Source: Actinomycetota bacterium | Lineage (GTDB): Bacteria; Actinomycetota; Actinomycetes; S36-B12 | DNA length: 64,000 bases | Assembly: GCA_030684515.1 (NCBI GenBank) | Contig: JAUXVJ010000009.1 | Span: 620,001 to 684,000, forward strand | Direction: 5' to 3' | The notes under the pieces: model-generated | Databases searched by the model: none | Seen by the model: only the letters and a program-made list of their open reading frames with translations | Told to the model about the DNA's origin: nothing | In this document: piece after piece, positions 1 to 9,560 of the stretch | Numbering within the stretch: the first letter of the stretch is position 1 | Layout: every line of letters starts with the position of its first letter | Translations under genes and position numbers: made by a program

Positions 1-1
1 G

Positions 2-136
2 ATCCTGCACGGACCCTCGCGTCGCGCCGACGGAACCATGAACATTGCAGGTGCTTTGCGCAAGGCGATGGCAACAACGGGCTACAGCGAACTCAAGGAG
101 TTCCAGCGCGTTGAGATGGTCATCGGCGGCTCGTAG
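2..136 (+). CDS. guaB3: GuaB3 family IMP dehydrogenase-related protein, C-terminal end (partial)
   Basis: This is the last 44 codons of a gene that begins before the window. The reading frame opens with ILHGPSRRADGTMN, continues with an ALRKAMATTGYSELKEFQ segment and ends in VIGGS followed by TAG. That tail is characteristic of the actinobacterial GuaB3 proteins, paralogues of IMP dehydrogenase found next to guaA. The catalytic barrel lies outside the window, so nothing can be said of its active site. The gene runs in the same direction as guaA, with one small membrane protein gene between them. The identification rests on this short tail plus the guaA context. Confidence 0.8.
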   Translation: MLHGPSRRADGTMNIAGALRKAMATTGYSELKEFQRVEMVIGGS

Positions 137-141
137 CAGCC

Positions 142-426
142 ATGACCGATCTCGATCCGCTACCCGAAACCGAGGTCGCTGCAGCGCCACCTTCGTACAT
201 CTGGTGGGCTATCGCGGCAACCGCCTTCTGCTTTGCACCATTGGGGCTGGTGGCGATCTGGTTCGGCTATCGCACCCTGCGCGCTATAGAACATGACGAC
301 GCTGACAAAGCGCGCCGATCAAGTCGACTGGCTCGCCGTTGGCTGATGATCACAGTGATCCTGGGTTTCATCATCAATCTGGCCTTGTTGGTCATCTTCG
401 GCCTGATGGGCGCGTTCAGCACTTGA
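142..426 (+). CDS. CD225/dispanin-type small membrane protein
   Basis: A 94-residue protein with two hydrophobic segments (about residues 20-45 and 68-92). They are separated by a basic, polar loop with a run of Arg/Lys-containing turns (TLRAIEHDDADKARRSSRLARRW). The order of a first membrane segment with Phe-Cys and Pro-Leu-Gly, a charged loop, then a second membrane segment matches the CD225/dispanin family of small bacterial membrane proteins, whose function is not known. The start is an ATG five bases after the guaB3 stop, so co-transcription with guaB3 and guaA is likely. Assignment is from hydropathy and motif order only. Confidence 0.65.
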   Translation: MTDLDPLPETEVAAAPPSYIWWAIAATAFCFAPLGLVAIWFGYRTLRAIEHDDADKARRSSRLARRWLMITVILGFIINLALLVIFGLMGAFST

Positions 427-460
427 GTTTGCGATATCACCTGACAGGTAAAGTCTCCCT

Positions 461-2026
461 GTGAGCAGCCAGCCAACCGTCCTTGTTGTTGATTTCGGCG
501 CTCAATATGCCCAGCTCATTGCCCGCCGCGTTCGCGAGGGACAGGTCTACTCCGAGATCGTCCCCTTCACCATCACCGCCGCCGAAGTGGCCGCAAAGAA
601 CCCAGCAGCCGTCGTGCTCAGCGGTGGCCCGTCGAGTGTCTATGACGATGGTGCCCCCCAACTTGATCCCGGCATCCTTGAACTTGGCATTCCAGTCTTT
701 GGCATCTGCTACGGCTTCCAGGCGATGGCGCAAGCCCTCGGAGGCAAGGTGGCTAACACCGGTGGTCGCGAGTACGGGCGCACCCAACTTGAAGTGAGTC
801 AACGAGGCACGCTCTTTGCCGGGCTCCCCAGTTCGCAGCAGGTGTGGATGTCACATGGTGACGGCGTCACGCATGCGCCCGCGGGGTTCACCGTCACCGC
901 CAGTACTCCGGGTGCACCGGTCGCCGCCTTCGAGGACGTTGAACGAAAGCTCGCGGGAGTGCAGTTCCACCCTGAAGTGCTGCACAGCGAGCAGGGCCAG
1001 GCGATTCTGGTGAACTTTCTTCGAGACATCGCTCAACTGCCGCCCACGTGGACGATGTCCAATGTCATCGACGAGCAAGTCGCACTGATCCGCGCGAAGG
1101 TCGGCACGGGACGAGTGATCTGTGGACTCTCCGGTGGTGTTGATTCAGCAGTGGCGGCGGCTTTGGTGCAAAAGGCAGTAGGAGATCAACTGACCTGCGT
1201 ATTCGTTGACCATGGACTCCTTCGCAAGGGTGAAGCCGAGCAGGTCGAGCGCGACTACGTGGCGGCAACGGGCATCAAGCTCGTTGTCGTTGATGCGCAG
1301 GAGCAGTTCCTGCAGCATCTGGATGGCATCACTGACCCAGAGCAGAAGCGCAAGATTATCGGTCGCGAGTTCATTCGGGTATTCGAAGCAGCAGAGCTTG
1401 ATGTGATCGAACAAGCCGGAGCTTCGGGCGAGAAGGTCGAGTTTCTCGTGCAGGGCACTCTCTACCCTGATGTTGTCGAGTCCGGTGGAGGCGCGGGTAC
1501 TGCCAGCATCAAGAGTCATCACAATGTCGGCGGACTCCCCGAGGATCTGCAGTTCTCATTGATTGAGCCGCTGCGCACGTTGTTCAAGGACGAAGTGCGG
1601 CAGGTGGGTCTGGACCTGGGCCTGCCGCCAGAGATCGTCTGGCGTCACCCATTCCCCGGACCGGGCTTGGCGATTCGCATTGTGGGCTCGATCAATGCCG
1701 AGCGCCTGGAGATCCTGCGCGAAGCCGATGCGATTGCCCGCGAGGAACTCACTGCTGCCGGCCTTGATCGCGAGGTCTGGCAGTTCCCAGTGGTGTTGCT
1801 CGCTGACGTGCGCTCGGTTGGCGTGCAAGGAGATGGACGCACATATGGGCACCCGATCGTGCTGCGACCGGTCTCCAGCGAGGATGCCATGACTGCCGAC
1901 TGGTCACGCTTGCCGTACGAAGTCCTGGAGAAGATCTCCACCCGTATCACCAACGAAGTCCCACAGATCAATCGCGTCGTACTTGATCTGACGAGCAAGC
2001 CACCGGGCACCATCGAATGGGAGTGA
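461..2026 (+). CDS. guaA: GMP synthase (glutamine-hydrolysing)
   Basis: Converts XMP to GMP using ATP and ammonia from glutamine; it is cytosolic and the last step of GMP synthesis. The 521 residues match the usual length. The N-terminal class I glutamine amidotransferase domain carries the nucleophile Cys in [11 protein letters not shown] (about residue 84) and the His-x-Glu pair in GVQFHPEV (about 165-172). The ATP-pyrophosphatase domain has the P-loop-like GLSGGVDSA (about 223-231). The C-terminal dimerisation domain ends in the typical KPPGTIEWE. The start is GTG at 461; no ATG precedes it in frame. It follows the CD225 gene by 34 bases and is followed within 8 bases by a small membrane protein gene. 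Confidence 0.98.
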   Translation: MSSQPTVLVVDFGAQYAQLIARRVREGQVYSEIVPFTITAAEVAAKNPAAVVLSGGPSSVYDDGAPQLDPGILELGIPVFGICYGFQAMAQALGGKVANTGGREYGRTQLEVSQRGTLFAGLPSSQQVWMSHGDGVTHAPAGFTVTASTPGAPVAAFEDVERKLAGVQFHPEVLHSEQGQAILVNFLRDIAQLPPTWTMSNVIDEQVALIRAKVGTGRVICGLSGGVDSAVAAALVQKAVGDQLTCVFVDHGLLRKGEAEQVERDYVAATGIKLVVVDAQEQFLQHLDGITDPEQKRKIIGREFIRVFEAAELDVIEQAGASGEKVEFLVQGTLYPDVVESGGGAGTASIKSHHNVGGLPEDLQFSLIEPLRTLFKDEVRQVGLDLGLPPEIVWRHPFPGPGLAIRIVGSINAERLEILREADAIAREELTAAGLDREVWQFPVVLLADVRSVGVQGDGRTYGHPIVLRPVSSEDAMTADWSRLPYEVLEKISTRITNEVPQINRVVLDLTSKPPGTIEWE

Positions 2027-2034
2027 ACTGAGTC

Positions 2035-2391
2035 ATGGAATTTCTTTTCAATCTGCTCGTCGTCCTGCACTTCATTGGCCTGGCCAGCCTGCTCGGCGGG
2101 TTCATCGTGCAGATGTCCTCGTCAAGCAAGGGCGTCAATCCGGCGATGCTCCATGGCGCCCTGACCCAATTGGTGACCGGCGTGCTGCTGGTCGGCATTG
2201 TTGAGTCAGATCAGCTGACCGATGAAGGTCCGCTGAACATGACGAAGATCTCGGTGAAGCTCGGCATCGTGCTTGTGATCACCGCGCTGGCCTTCATTGG
2301 TCGCAAGCGTCAGCCACCGCAGGTGGCACTGTGGGCAGTCATTGGCGCGCTCACCTTGGTCAACGTGGTGCTTGCAGTTTTCTGGACTTAA
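2035..2391 (+). CDS. small integral membrane protein downstream of guaA
   Basis: A 118-residue, very hydrophobic protein with about four predicted membrane spans: near residues 3-24, 38-58, 74-92 and 97-117. An internal KISVKLGIV stretch precedes the third span. There is no signal peptide and no catalytic motif that I recognise. Small membrane proteins of this kind sit directly after guaA in many actinobacteria, so it is probably part of the guaA transcript: the start is only 8 bases past the guaA stop. Function unknown. Confidence 0.8.
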   Translation: MEFLFNLLVVLHFIGLASLLGGFIVQMSSSSKGVNPAMLHGALTQLVTGVLLVGIVESDQLTDEGPLNMTKISVKLGIVLVITALAFIGRKRQPPQVALWAVIGALTLVNVVLAVFWT

Positions 2392-2432
2392 GCCCTTAGT
2401 TTTCCGTGGGTAGTGAGGGTTACATTGTCCGT

Positions 2433-4013
2433 ATGCGTATTTCCAAGAAGTTTGCCGTTGGCGCCGCCACCCTTGCACTCATCGCTTCAGGAATAGCTCC
2501 GGCGGCTCACGCCGCGGACGTCGTGGTGCCTGGAGCGGAGTACTCCCTTGGCCTTGCTCCTGAAGTGACAGGCTCGCCAGGAGTAGCCGCGGCCTACATC
2601 CGGCTATGGGACATGGGCATGGCTTGGCGCGACATCAATCCCTCGCCGGGAGTCTTCACCTTCACCGTCATGGATCAGCGCATAGCCCAAGCCGAGGCTG
2701 CCGGGGCCAAGCCGCTGGTAGTGCTGGGCCTTACGCCTACTTGGGCGGCCGCGAATCCAAGTGCGGGTGATCCCCGTTGGGGGGCTGGCACGGCCTCGGC
2801 ACCATCGAACCCGGACACCTACACCGCATACGTCACAGCGATCATGCAGCGCTATGGCGCGCGCATCGGCGCAGTCGAAGTATGGAACGAAGCCAACCTG
2901 CAGACCTTCTGGACGGGTACGCCCGCCGAGATGGCTGATCTCACTGCCCGCGCATACAAGGCGATTAAATCGATCAGCCCCAATACTCAGGTAATTGCAG
3001 CTTCCACGACCACTCGTCTGGCAAGTTCGGTCGCCACCTTCTTTGCTCCCTATGCCGCAGCGCTGAAATCGGCTGGCTACCCCTTTGATGCTTGGACCAT
3101 TCACACCTACCCGGCCGGAAATCAGGGCCCCGCGGATCGCTATCAGGATGTGCTCGAATGGCGTGGAGTGTTGATTGAGGCGACCCAGAATGATCAGGCC
3201 GCCCTCAACAAGCAGGTCTGGGACACCGAGGTCAACTACGGTCTTGCCGGTCCGGGCCCAACGCCGCATTCAGACTTCGACGCCAACACCAGCGGCCAGT
3301 TCGTCGCTCGCACCTTCGTGGATTCAGTTCGACTCGGTATCGATGCCACCTTCTGGTACATGTGGACCGCCACTTCGTACTCACTGCTTGGTGTGCAGAT
3401 GTTCAATGGCACCACAACGACCATCGGGGCGTACAACACCACGCGCGCGTGGCTCAGTGGCGCAACCCTGAAGGGCTGCGATGATCTCAATGGAGTCATC
3501 CGCTGCTACTTCACAGGCAGCGGCGGCGCCTTCTACTTGGCGATGTCTGCGAACGATGGAGCCGCCAGCCTCACCAAGCCACCGACGGCAACGGCCGAGA
3601 ACTGGCTGGGCCAGCCCGTCAACACCAGTGGTCCGGTCAGTTTGGCCAGTGGTCCGGTGAAGTTCACCTGCCTGCCTGCTGATACCGCACAGTGCACCCT
3701 CGGGGCAACGCCCAATGCTGCTGCCGTGCCACTGCCTGGTTCTGGTCCAGCGATCACTCGTACCATCACCATCAAGGTGGCCAAGGGCTCAGTGAACGGC
3801 AAGCCCGGATTGGTCATCACAGGCCAGAGCACAGGCATGCCCGGTGAGATCGTGACCTCGTTCTGGAAGCAGGGCGCGCAGAAGAAGTTCACGGCCGGCA
3901 ACAAGGCGACCGTGCAGGCTGACGGCAGCTTCACGGTGGGCAAGGTCACCAAGGGTGCTGGCTCGGCCTATGTCACAAACTTCGGGGTGAAGTCGAACAC
4001 CGCGTCGAGTTGA
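2433..4013 (+). CDS. secreted GH39-like (clan GH-A) glycosidase
   Basis: A 526-residue exported protein. The N-terminus has Lys-Lys, a hydrophobic core and AHA-AD as signal peptidase site (about residues 20-28). The following domain has the fold signature of clan GH-A retaining glycosidases: RLWDMGMAW and a strand ending in LGLTPTWAA, then VWNEANL with the presumed acid/base Glu, and a later DTEVNYG with the presumed nucleophile Glu. The closest family I recognise is GH39-like. A C-terminal region of about 110 residues is beta-rich and rich in Gly, Thr and Lys. ATG 2433 is chosen because it opens the signal peptide; an in-frame GTG at 2406 would add nine polar residues. A shorter paralogue lies at 31958-32974. 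Substrate unknown, plausibly a cell-surface or environmental glycan. Confidence 0.8.
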   Translation: MRISKKFAVGAATLALIASGIAPAAHAADVVVPGAEYSLGLAPEVTGSPGVAAAYIRLWDMGMAWRDINPSPGVFTFTVMDQRIAQAEAAGAKPLVVLGLTPTWAAANPSAGDPRWGAGTASAPSNPDTYTAYVTAIMQRYGARIGAVEVWNEANLQTFWTGTPAEMADLTARAYKAIKSISPNTQVIAASTTTRLASSVATFFAPYAAALKSAGYPFDAWTIHTYPAGNQGPADRYQDVLEWRGVLIEATQNDQAALNKQVWDTEVNYGLAGPGPTPHSDFDANTSGQFVARTFVDSVRLGIDATFWYMWTATSYSLLGVQMFNGTTTTIGAYNTTRAWLSGATLKGCDDLNGVIRCYFTGSGGAFYLAMSANDGAASLTKPPTATAENWLGQPVNTSGPVSLASGPVKFTCLPADTAQCTLGATPNAAAVPLPGSGPAITRTITIKVAKGSVNGKPGLVITGQSTGMPGEIVTSFWKQGAQKKFTAGNKATVQADGSFTVGKVTKGAGSAYVTNFGVKSNTASS

Positions 4014-4014
4014 G

Positions 4015-4452
4015 TCAGGCTTTGGGATAGGCGAAGGCACTCCACGAGCCCTCGACTGCTCCTTCGACTACCACCTTGCGACTGTGCAGGCGCCATCCGC
4101 CATCGGGCGTGCGCCTGAGCCAGTCCTCCCACTGACCCCAATGGTCGATGCCCTGGCTGGTGATCGCCAGGAAGTAGGTGGTCGCGTTCGCCTTGTCGAT
4201 GCCAGCGCTCTGCGAGGAGTGGCTGGTCACGTGATGACGCAGTGATGCCGAACGTGGCTCTCCTGCAACGCCAGCATGAAATTCTCGCAGGAGAGTTCGG
4301 AGCGCATCGTGACCCTTGGCTTCGCGACCGTCGGGCAGTTCCAGACTGCCTTCGGCGGTGTAGAGCCGAACGACGTCGGTTCCCTTACCGAGATCACCCA
4401 TGACGGGGTAACGCGCGATCAGATGCTGAATGTCTGCTGCGTCGGTATTCAT
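4015..4452 (-). CDS. SnoaL/NTF2-like fold protein
   Basis: A 145-residue protein beginning MNTDAADIQHLIARY. It has the SnoaL-like layout: an N-terminal helix with a conserved Tyr, a VVRLYTAEGSLELPDG strand pair, then beta strands ending in a GQWEDWLRRTPDGGWRLHSRKV motif. Such NTF2-fold proteins include small enzymes and accessory proteins, and sequence alone does not show which. ATG 4452 is preferred over the upstream in-frame ATG at 4590 because the extra 46 residues look non-coding and overlap the PIG-L gene. It lies 56 bases after the PIG-L gene on the same strand and meets the glycosidase gene tail to tail with one base between stops. Confidence 0.75.
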   Translation of the reverse strand: MNTDAADIQHLIARYPVMGDLGKGTDVVRLYTAEGSLELPDGREAKGHDALRTLLREFHAGVAGEPRSASLRHHVTSHSSQSAGIDKANATTYFLAITSQGIDHWGQWEDWLRRTPDGGWRLHSRKVVVEGAVEGSWSAFAYPKA

Positions 4453-4508
4453 TCGCGCAGTCTGGCATCTGTGTGCCGTTGGCGGAATGTCTGTGCGCAA
4501 AAGCCTTC

Positions 4509-5222
4509 TCAGGGAATCAGCACTTTCTTGAAAGCCTCGGCAAGCCTTCCTTCCGGCAAACCGCCAGCTGCCGCTGCAGCAGTGAGCCATCCACGAATGA
4601 AGCCCGAGAGGTCCTCGTGGTGAGCTGTTTGACTCGCATGCGCTTTGAGCGCATCGATCTTGTGATCGAAGAAGTCAGTGACGTCAACAAAGAAGTCAGG
4701 ATCTGGCGAGGCCATCACCCAGACCTCGGGCACCGTCCACGCCTCCAGGCCTTCGTCGTTGTACAAGGAGACATGCGCGAACTGATTGCGGGCGTCTGGG
4801 TAGATGGCATACATCGAGGCTTCACCTGTTGCCAGGTGATCTGGATGCGATGCGGGGATGCGGGCCCAGTTGCGCTCGGGGGACTGGATGATCATCATGT
4901 TTGGGCGTACCTGGCGAATGACCCGGCTCAGATCTCTTCGCAGATCGTGGGTGACCGTGAGTTCGCCGTCGATATAGCCAAGAAAGCGCACATCGGTTAC
5001 TCCGACAACCGCGCCGGCAGTTCGTTGCTCCTCCTGGCGGATTCGGGGAATCTCCGAGCGAGGAACAGCCGGATCAAAGCCGCCAGCATCGCCGGAGGTG
5101 ACGATGCAGTAGGTGACCTCGGTGCCGGCGGCAACCAGACTCGCGACTGTGCCCGCGGCACCAAAATCGACGTCATCTGGGTGAGCTGTCACCACAAGAG
5201 CCCGCTTGAAGGCTTGAGTCAT
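4509..5222 (-). CDS. PIG-L family deacetylase (LmbE-like)
   Basis: A 237-residue zinc-dependent N-deacetylase family member. The hallmark AHPDD motif (about residues 14-18, two metal ligands) follows the first beta strand. A second metal-ligand region is SHPDHLATGE (about 123-132). In actinobacteria this family deacetylates GlcNAc-inositol in mycothiol synthesis, mycothiol conjugates, or other N-acetylated sugars; the substrate cannot be read here. The start is ATG 5222. It is transcribed away from the secreted protein at 5323 and shares with it an intergenic region holding a CRP-type palindrome. It probably heads a two-gene unit with the SnoaL-like gene. Confidence 0.9.
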   Translation of the reverse strand: MTQAFKRALVVTAHPDDVDFGAAGTVASLVAAGTEVTYCIVTSGDAGGFDPAVPRSEIPRIRQEEQRTAGAVVGVTDVRFLGYIDGELTVTHDLRRDLSRVIRQVRPNMMIIQSPERNWARIPASHPDHLATGEASMYAIYPDARNQFAHVSLYNDEGLEAWTVPEVWVMASPDPDFFVDVTDFFDHKIDALKAHASQTAHHEDLSGFIRGWLTAAAAAGGLPEGRLAEAFKKVLIP

Positions 5223-5238
5223 GGATCTCCAGTCTCCC

Positions 5239-5254
5239 TGTGATCCCGATCACA
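5239..5254. promoter_or_regulatory. perfect CRP/GlxR-type palindrome
   Basis: TGTGATCCCGATCACA fits the TGTGA-N6-TCACA consensus of cAMP-receptor-type regulators exactly, and the flanking C and G extend the symmetry to 18 bases. It sits in the 100-base gap between the divergent PIG-L gene (start 5222) and the secreted protein gene (start 5323), where it could control either or both. Binding is inferred from sequence. Confidence 0.6.
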
Positions 5255-5322
5255 GGATAAATTCACTCCGTGAGCACCTGCCACAGTCGTCACTTTGGCC
5301 TCATCCGTGACAACATGAGCGC

Positions 5323-7302
5323 GTGCTTCCCCGCCACGGGCGATTTGCCCTGCCCAAACGACGCCGTCGTCTGGGCAGACATGTCGCACTGACCGGGCTG
5401 CTGGCAGGCACGTTACTCGCTTCCATCCTCCCTGCTGCGCAGGCAGCCGATTCGGGCTGGACCCCCTCAAACTGGACAGGCGTGGTGGCTGGGGCTCCCG
5501 TGCCCGGCACCGGCCTGCCCCCGGCGGCCGTGCCAGCGCTGCCGGTAGCTGTCCCACCGCAGGTGGACATTGCTCCGACCTATGAAGGTCAGATGGTGTG
5601 TGATCCGAGCATCAAGCCTGGTGCGCAGCGGGTCGTGGACCTCATCCGCGCAACCTACGGGGCCGCGCAACAGGCCTACGTTCCCCGCGGCTGCGATGTC
5701 GGCGCGCAAAGTGAGCACAAGGAAGGTCGAGCAATCGACTGGATGGTCAGCGTTCGAAATGCTCAGGACCGAGCCAACGCTGAGACCTTCCTGAACTGGC
5801 TCCTGGCCACCGATGCCAACGGAGTGCCATATGCCAATGCGATGCGCATGGGCGTGATGTACATCGGTTGGAATGACCGCATCTGGCGTGGCTATGACCC
5901 GGCCCGCGGTTGGTCAGAACTCAAGGGTTGCTTCGCCAGACCGGCCCCGGGCTCAGACAACACCTGCCACCGCAATCACATCCACATCTCGTTGACCTGG
6001 GATGGCGCTGCAGGCATCACGTCAATGTGGACAGGCAATCCGATCGTTGCTCCCTACTGCCCACGCGTGACCTCAGGTGCGAGCACCAAGTACCCGGATG
6101 CCCGCGGCGAGCTGATCCCGGTAGGCGCAGTGCGCGTGCTGGATACGCGAGCAACGATTGGCGTGCCGATTCGCTGCCGACTTGAGCAGGATCGATGGAC
6201 GGGCGACTCGCATCGCATCTTCCCCAAGATCACCGGAGTTGGTGGAATCCCGGCTACCAACGTCGGATCGGTTCGCGTTCGGGTGACGGCACAAGGCTCC
6301 AATGTGAAGTCCACAATCCGCGTGTGGTCCCCAGGCCAGTCCACCAGCCAGCCGGTGGTTGAAGTGGGGATGAATGCCGATGCAAGCGGTGAGGCCACCG
6401 TCCCGGTCTCAACTGACGGCACCATCGCCCTTGCCACCTCGCAGGGTGCAACCGACCTCGTCGTTGAAGTACTGGGCTACTACCGGGCCGATGCCACTGG
6501 TTCGGCAACCCAGCTGCCAACCGGACCAGTCGGCAGTGTTCCTGCCCCGACTGCCACTCCAGAGAAGCCACCTGCGCAGACCGTGACCCCAGCCAGCCCG
6601 CCACCGCTTGAACCAGAACCCAGTGACTTCCACCCAGTTGGCTCGGTTGTGGGGTACGAGACGGTCACCGATGGGCCGATCCAGGCAGGTGAGTCGCGCA
6701 CGGTGAGCTTGGCTGGGCTGCCGGCCGAAGCGCGGAGCGCCGTGGTCTTCGTGACGGCCAAGGATGCCTCCAAGAAGGGCTTTGTTCGCATAGGACGAAG
6801 CGCCGGCGCTGATTCGGCCCAGTTGAAGTTCCCGAAGTCGGCCATGAAGAAGTCAGTGATGATCGTCCCGGTCAGCGGCAGTTCGGTCGTCATGAGCTCA
6901 TCACCGAGTTCGGTGGTGCAGTTGCGCGTTGAAGTCCTCGGATACGGCACCAGTGAGAGTCCGCCGACGGTCATTGCCTTGTCACCCAAGGTCATCTTCT
7001 CGGGCAAAATCGATCCCGCAGCTCCGCTGAGTTACAAGATGTCCAAGCAGTTTGGCCTGCCCGGCATGAAGAAGCTCAAGGCAGTCCTGCTGCGCGTGCA
7101 GACCAAGAAGGCAACACAGGACGGCACCCTGGCCATCTATGCATCCAATGGTGCGCCACCAGGCACCCGCTCAGCGCCGGTGATGGCGAACAAGAAATAT
7201 GCAGCGATCATCTTGGCTCCGGTAGGTCCAGATGGCCGCGTACAGGTGAGCTCAACGGTGGCTTCCAAGTTCGTCACGAGCCTGGTCGGCTTCGTCAAAT
7301 AG
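5323..7302 (+). CDS. secreted cell-wall-associated protein with ARB-07466-like domain and three surface modules
   Basis: A 659-residue exported protein. A basic N-terminus (RRRRLGRH) and hydrophobic core end at AQA-AD near residue 42. Residues about 85-240 match the ARB-07466-like C-terminal domain of actinobacterial surface proteins: a CDPSIKPGAQ opening, SEHKEGRAIDW (about 130) and HRNHIHIS (about 217). The His/Asp/Glu placement recalls D-Ala-D-Ala carboxypeptidase-like zinc folds, but activity is not established. Then come three beta-rich modules of about 110-130 residues. The first opens RVLDTR and closes EVLGYY, the second closes EVLGYG and the third closes SLVGF; a Pro/Thr-rich linker separates the first two. 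The start is GTG 5323. Confidence 0.8.
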   Translation: MLPRHGRFALPKRRRRLGRHVALTGLLAGTLLASILPAAQAADSGWTPSNWTGVVAGAPVPGTGLPPAAVPALPVAVPPQVDIAPTYEGQMVCDPSIKPGAQRVVDLIRATYGAAQQAYVPRGCDVGAQSEHKEGRAIDWMVSVRNAQDRANAETFLNWLLATDANGVPYANAMRMGVMYIGWNDRIWRGYDPARGWSELKGCFARPAPGSDNTCHRNHIHISLTWDGAAGITSMWTGNPIVAPYCPRVTSGASTKYPDARGELIPVGAVRVLDTRATIGVPIRCRLEQDRWTGDSHRIFPKITGVGGIPATNVGSVRVRVTAQGSNVKSTIRVWSPGQSTSQPVVEVGMNADASGEATVPVSTDGTIALATSQGATDLVVEVLGYYRADATGSATQLPTGPVGSVPAPTATPEKPPAQTVTPASPPPLEPEPSDFHPVGSVVGYETVTDGPIQAGESRTVSLAGLPAEARSAVVFVTAKDASKKGFVRIGRSAGADSAQLKFPKSAMKKSVMIVPVSGSSVVMSSSPSSVVQLRVEVLGYGTSESPPTVIALSPKVIFSGKIDPAAPLSYKMSKQFGLPGMKKLKAVLLRVQTKKATQDGTLAIYASNGAPPGTRSAPVMANKKYAAIILAPVGPDGRVQVSSTVASKFVTSLVGFVK

Positions 7303-7333
7303 GCCGCTCTGAGCAGACCTCTACGATGCTTCG

Positions 7334-9547
7334 GTGACCCCAGCTGAACTCCTGCTCGCGGACCTCAACGAGGCCCAGAGGGCAGCGGTTGAGCATCGTG
7401 GCTCACCATTGCTGATCGTGGCCGGCGCCGGCTCAGGCAAGACCCGAGTGCTCACCCGACGCATCGCCCATCTGCTTGCCAGCGGCGATGCGCGCCCGGG
7501 CGAGATCCTGGCCATCACCTTCACCAACAAAGCTGCTGGTGAGATGAAAGAGCGAGTGGCTGAACTTGTAGGCGCCAGTGCTCGCGCGATGTGGGTCTCC
7601 ACCTTCCACAGTGCGTGCGTTCGGATTCTGCGCAGCGAGTCCAAGCGCTTGGGCATCGCCAGCAGCTTCACCATTTACGATCAGGCCGATTCTCTGCGCC
7701 TGATGAGCATGGTGATTCGCGACCTCGACCTTGATCCCAAGCGCTTCACCCCGCGCAGTTTTCTCGCCCAGGTCTCCAACCTGAAGAATGAGTTGATCGA
7801 CGAGGAGACCTTCGCCTCGCGCGCGGCAAATCCGACTGAAGAGGCCTTGGCGGGGGCCTATCGCGGTTATCAAGAGCGACTGCGACGGGCAAATGCCTTC
7901 GATTTCGACGATCTCATTGGCAGCACTGTGGCAGTACTGCAGTTGTTCCCAGATGTTGCTGAGCACTATCGCCGCCGATTCCGCCACATCATGGTTGACG
8001 AATATCAGGACACCAACCACGCGCAGTATCAACTTGTCAAAGAACTCGTTGGTCACGACACCGAGCAGTTGAAGGCCGGGGAGCTGTGTGTCGTCGGTGA
8101 CGCCGATCAGTCGATCTATGCCTTCCGTGGTGCGACCATCCGCAATATCGAGGAGTTTGAGCGCGACTACCCGAATGCGCGCACGATCCTGCTTGAGCAG
8201 AACTACCGCTCCACGCAAACGATTCTCACTGCCGCCAATGCGGTCATCGCGCGCAATGAGCGACGGCGAGCAAAGAATCTGTGGACTGACTCTGGCCAAG
8301 GCGAGCAGATCGTTGCCTATGTCGCTGACGACGAGCACGACGAAGCCAGATTCATCTCCACTGAGATCGACACCCTCAGCGACAACGCGGGCATCAAGCC
8401 AAGTGATGTTGCGGTGTTCTACCGCACCAACGCGCAGTCGCGTTCAATTGAAGATGTCTTCATTCGCGTTGGCATGCCGTACAAGGTTGTTGGTGGTGTG
8501 CGCTTCTACGAGCGTCGTGAAGTCCGCGATGCCATTGCGTACTTGCGAGCTCTTGCCAATCCCGAAGACGATGTCTCGCTGCGCCGCATCTTGAATGTCC
8601 CCAAGCGCGGTATCGGCGATCGCGCTGAAGCCATGGTCGAGGCCTTTGCCCAGCGTGAGCGCATCTCCTTCTGGGCGGCCCTTGAGCGCGCTCAAGAGGC
8701 ACCGGGCATGGCCACTCGTTCGCTGACCATGATCGCGCCCTTCGTCACCATGATGAACGACTTGCGCACGCTCATCGAGTCCGGCGCTGACCCGGCAACG
8801 GTGCTGCAAGCAGTGCTCGAGCAGTCCGGTTACGTTGCTGAGCTTTCGGCATCAAGTGATCCGCAGGATGAAGGCCGCCTGGAAAACCTCGCCGAGCTTG
8901 AGTCGGTGGCCCAGGAGTTCAGTGACGACAGCCCTGAGGGCACGCTCATTGATCTGCTTGAGCGGATCGCGCTGGTGGCCGATGCCGATCAGATCCCCGA
9001 CAACGAAGGCGGGGTCGTCACATTGATGACACTGCACACCGCCAAGGGTCTTGAGTTCCCGGTCGTGTTTCTGACTGGCCTTGAAGATGGGGTCTTCCCG
9101 CATATGCGATCGCTCAGTGATCCCAAGGAGCTGGAAGAGGAACGACGCCTTGCCTACGTCGGCATCACCCGCGCGCGCGAGCGGCTGTACCTCAGCCGAT
9201 CGATGATGCGCTCGGCCTGGGGAGCACCGGCATACAACCCGCCTTCGCGATTCTTTGACGAAATCCCCGAGGGGGCACTTGATTGGCGTCGCGAGGAGCC
9301 AGCGCGCCAGGCATTCGTGCCATCGGTCTCGCGCAACAGCAGTGCCCTTCGGCTGGGTGATCGAGTGGTCAATCCGGGGCCGGCCATCAACTTGTCCGCT
9401 GGTGATCGCGTCACCCACAGCAAGTTCGGGCTGGGCACGGTGGTCAGCACCGCCGGTTCTGGCGACAAGGCCGATGCCACCATCGACTTCGGCTCAGCAG
9501 GAGTCAAGAGGCTGTTGCTGCGCTACGCACCGGTGGAGAAGCTCTAG
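7334..9547 (+). CDS. pcrA: UvrD/PcrA-type DNA helicase
   Basis: A 737-residue superfamily 1A helicase (3'-5' translocase for repair and for removing recombinase from DNA). Visible motifs in order: Walker A GAGSGKT (about 30-36), motif Ia TFTNKAA, Walker B DEYQDTN (about 220-226), GDADQSIYAFRGA (motif III), QNYRST (motif IV), TLHTAKGLEF (motif V) and VGITRARERL (motif VI). The C-terminus has the KFGLGTVVS-type tail seen in PcrA for RNA polymerase contact. The start is GTG 7334; the neighbouring upstream gene ends at 7302. It converges on the PASTA lipoprotein gene with only 13 bases between stops. Confidence 0.97.
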   Translation: MTPAELLLADLNEAQRAAVEHRGSPLLIVAGAGSGKTRVLTRRIAHLLASGDARPGEILAITFTNKAAGEMKERVAELVGASARAMWVSTFHSACVRILRSESKRLGIASSFTIYDQADSLRLMSMVIRDLDLDPKRFTPRSFLAQVSNLKNELIDEETFASRAANPTEEALAGAYRGYQERLRRANAFDFDDLIGSTVAVLQLFPDVAEHYRRRFRHIMVDEYQDTNHAQYQLVKELVGHDTEQLKAGELCVVGDADQSIYAFRGATIRNIEEFERDYPNARTILLEQNYRSTQTILTAANAVIARNERRRAKNLWTDSGQGEQIVAYVADDEHDEARFISTEIDTLSDNAGIKPSDVAVFYRTNAQSRSIEDVFIRVGMPYKVVGGVRFYERREVRDAIAYLRALANPEDDVSLRRILNVPKRGIGDRAEAMVEAFAQRERISFWAALERAQEAPGMATRSLTMIAPFVTMMNDLRTLIESGADPATVLQAVLEQSGYVAELSASSDPQDEGRLENLAELESVAQEFSDDSPEGTLIDLLERIALVADADQIPDNEGGVVTLMTLHTAKGLEFPVVFLTGLEDGVFPHMRSLSDPKELEEERRLAYVGITRARERLYLSRSMMRSAWGAPAYNPPSRFFDEIPEGALDWRREEPARQAFVPSVSRNSSALRLGDRVVNPGPAINLSAGDRVTHSKFGLGTVVSTAGSGDKADATIDFGSAGVKRLLLRYAPVEKL

Positions 9548-9560
9548 AGACGCGCAGCGC

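Noticed and set aside
4473-5243. A 256-codon plus-strand frame over the PIG-L gene
   Set aside because: The minus strand holds a complete PIG-L deacetylase with its AHPDD motif. The antisense frame has no recognisable domain.
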